Source of the DNA: Photobacterium sanguinicancri
GTDB taxonomy: Bacteria > Pseudomonadota > Gammaproteobacteria > Enterobacterales > Vibrionaceae
DNA length: 64,000 nucleotides
NCBI RefSeq assembly: GCF_024346675.1
Contig: NZ_AP024851.1
Location: forward strand, 682,001 to 746,000
Direction of reading: 5' to 3'
The notes under the pieces: generated by a model
Database searches by the model: none
What the model saw: the letters and a program-made list of their open reading frames with translations, nothing else
Told to the model about the DNA's origin: nothing
Shown: one piece after another, positions 63,308 to 64,000 of the stretch
Layout of the letters: every line of letters begins with the position of its first letter
Numbering within the stretch: position 1 is the first letter of the stretch
Made by a program: the position numbers and the translations under genes

Positions 63308-64000
63308 ATGAATCAACAACAACTAGAGCGGATTGCATCAGATACGTTTCAAAAGTTGTTTGGTTTTCGGGCTTCATTTGTTCAAACCGAGCTGACATTT
63401 TATGGGTGTGTTGTATTCCTCGTTGCAGATAAGCAGAAAGTTGTCATCAAATTCTCTAAAGAAATGGGAAGATTGGCGAAAGAAATTCAAGGTCTTGAGC
63501 GATTATCCCAAATAGTCGATTGTCCTGTCCCTGCCATTTATTTCTACGGACGTGAAGAAGGGTATGACTACTTAGTTCTCGAGTGGTTAGAGGGGCAATC
63601 TGCCCACGAGTTACCACCTGAGACTAAAGCCATTGCCACTTTTGGTGAGCACTACACTGATATTCTTTTAGCACTGCATGAGTGCAGCCATGAAAAAGGT
63701 TTTGAGGTAGATGCTGACTCTTTTGCGCCAACATTAAGTGAAGCTTTTGAGCATTGGATGTTCCCTGTTTATCGGTATTTGATGAGTTCTGCTTCTCCGT
63801 TTTCAACTCAACTCAAAGGTAGTTTTGAACGGCTATGGGCATCACGCAAACAAGTATTAGCACCAATTAATCATGGTTCTTCATTGGTACATGATGATTG
63901 CCATATTGGAAATGTATTATTTGACCCAAAAACTTACAAAGTGGCGGCGTTAATCGATCCTTGTGATGTTGGCTTTAAGCACCGTGAATTTGATGTTTTT
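63308..64000 (+). CDS. APH-family phosphotransferase, N-terminal part
   Basis: ATG at 63308 with AAGGA 6 bases upstream; open to the window end, so 231 residues are seen. The kinase-like fold has 'VVIKFSKEMGRLAKEIQGL' (ATP-binding Lys and helix C Glu), 'YLVLEWLEGQ' (hinge), the Brenner motif 'LVHDDCHIGNVLFD' and 'ALIDPCD'. The class includes aminoglycoside, choline and fructosamine kinases; the substrate is open. Confidence 0.8.
   Translation, partial: MNQQQLERIASDTFQKLFGFRASFVQTELTFYGCVVFLVADKQKVVIKFSKEMGRLAKEIQGLERLSQIVDCPVPAIYFYGREEGYDYLVLEWLEGQSAHELPPETKAIATFGEHYTDILLALHECSHEKGFEVDADSFAPTLSEAFEHWMFPVYRYLMSSASPFSTQLKGSFERLWASRKQVLAPINHGSSLVHDDCHIGNVLFDPKTYKVAALIDPCDVGFKHREFDVF

Noticed and set aside
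63223..63432. 69-codon plus-strand frame overlapping the phosphotransferase start
   Set aside because: It overlaps the well-supported APH gene in another frame and shows no protein features.

Overview
The window looks like chromosomal DNA of a marine Vibrionaceae species close to Photobacterium (Photobacterium profundum-like). The main reason is a complete pfaA-pfaB-pfaC-pfaD polyunsaturated fatty acid synthase operon, with its phosphopantetheinyl transferase (pfaE) divergent from it and an Orf6-type thioesterase beside that. A chitin-binding chitinase, paired brnQ transporters, the hdfR/maoP pair and AT-rich intergenic DNA fit the same group. No rRNA, tRNA or CRISPR array was seen.

Layout. 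1-3.4 kb: end of a TolC-like gene, two MacB/FtsX-type permeases and their ATPase (an exporter operon). 3.7-4.4 kb: two small proteins. 4.4-7.7 kb: two brnQ paralogues on the minus strand. Each is preceded by a short leader peptide, one with a run of isoleucine codons and one with a run of valine codons, followed by alternative RNA hairpins. 7.9-14 kb: a YjjG-like nucleotidase, a NADAR-GTP cyclohydrolase II fusion, a periplasmic binding protein divergent from a hybrid histidine kinase, and small envelope proteins. 14.4-16.8 kb: a secreted GH18 chitinase. 16.9-36.2 kb: the PUFA locus, with two FadR-like sites and a good promoter between pfaA and pfaE. 36-42 kb: a double-cupin protein, an EF-P-like protein, an IS3-family element sitting inside the terminator behind that gene, a DUF2797 protein, a TrmK-like methyltransferase and cytochrome c'.

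42-47.5 kb: ScsB and ScsD-like thiol redox proteins (no ScsC between them) with a small membrane protein upstream, then an esterase-fold lipoprotein that has lost its catalytic Ser and His. 48-54 kb: a RIO1-type kinase, an overlapping ATP-grasp ligase / DUF1704 metallopeptidase pair, maoP, hdfR and a small charged protein. 54.3-55.6 kb: a second IS3-family element with clean ends and a 3-bp duplication. 56.3-64 kb: an Ig-repeat lipoprotein behind a Fur-like site, small proteins, MarC, a GNAT acetyltransferase, a methyltransferase, a YeiH-like exporter and the start of an APH-type phosphotransferase.

How the genes work together. PfaA-D assemble a long-chain polyunsaturated fatty acid on the ACP repeats of PfaA once PfaE has phosphopantetheinylated them, and Orf6 is the likely releasing thioesterase. 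The brnQ leaders suggest that each importer is tuned to a different branched-chain amino acid. The ATP-grasp/DUF1704 pair suggests a cycle in which a ligase adds a residue and a peptidase removes it.
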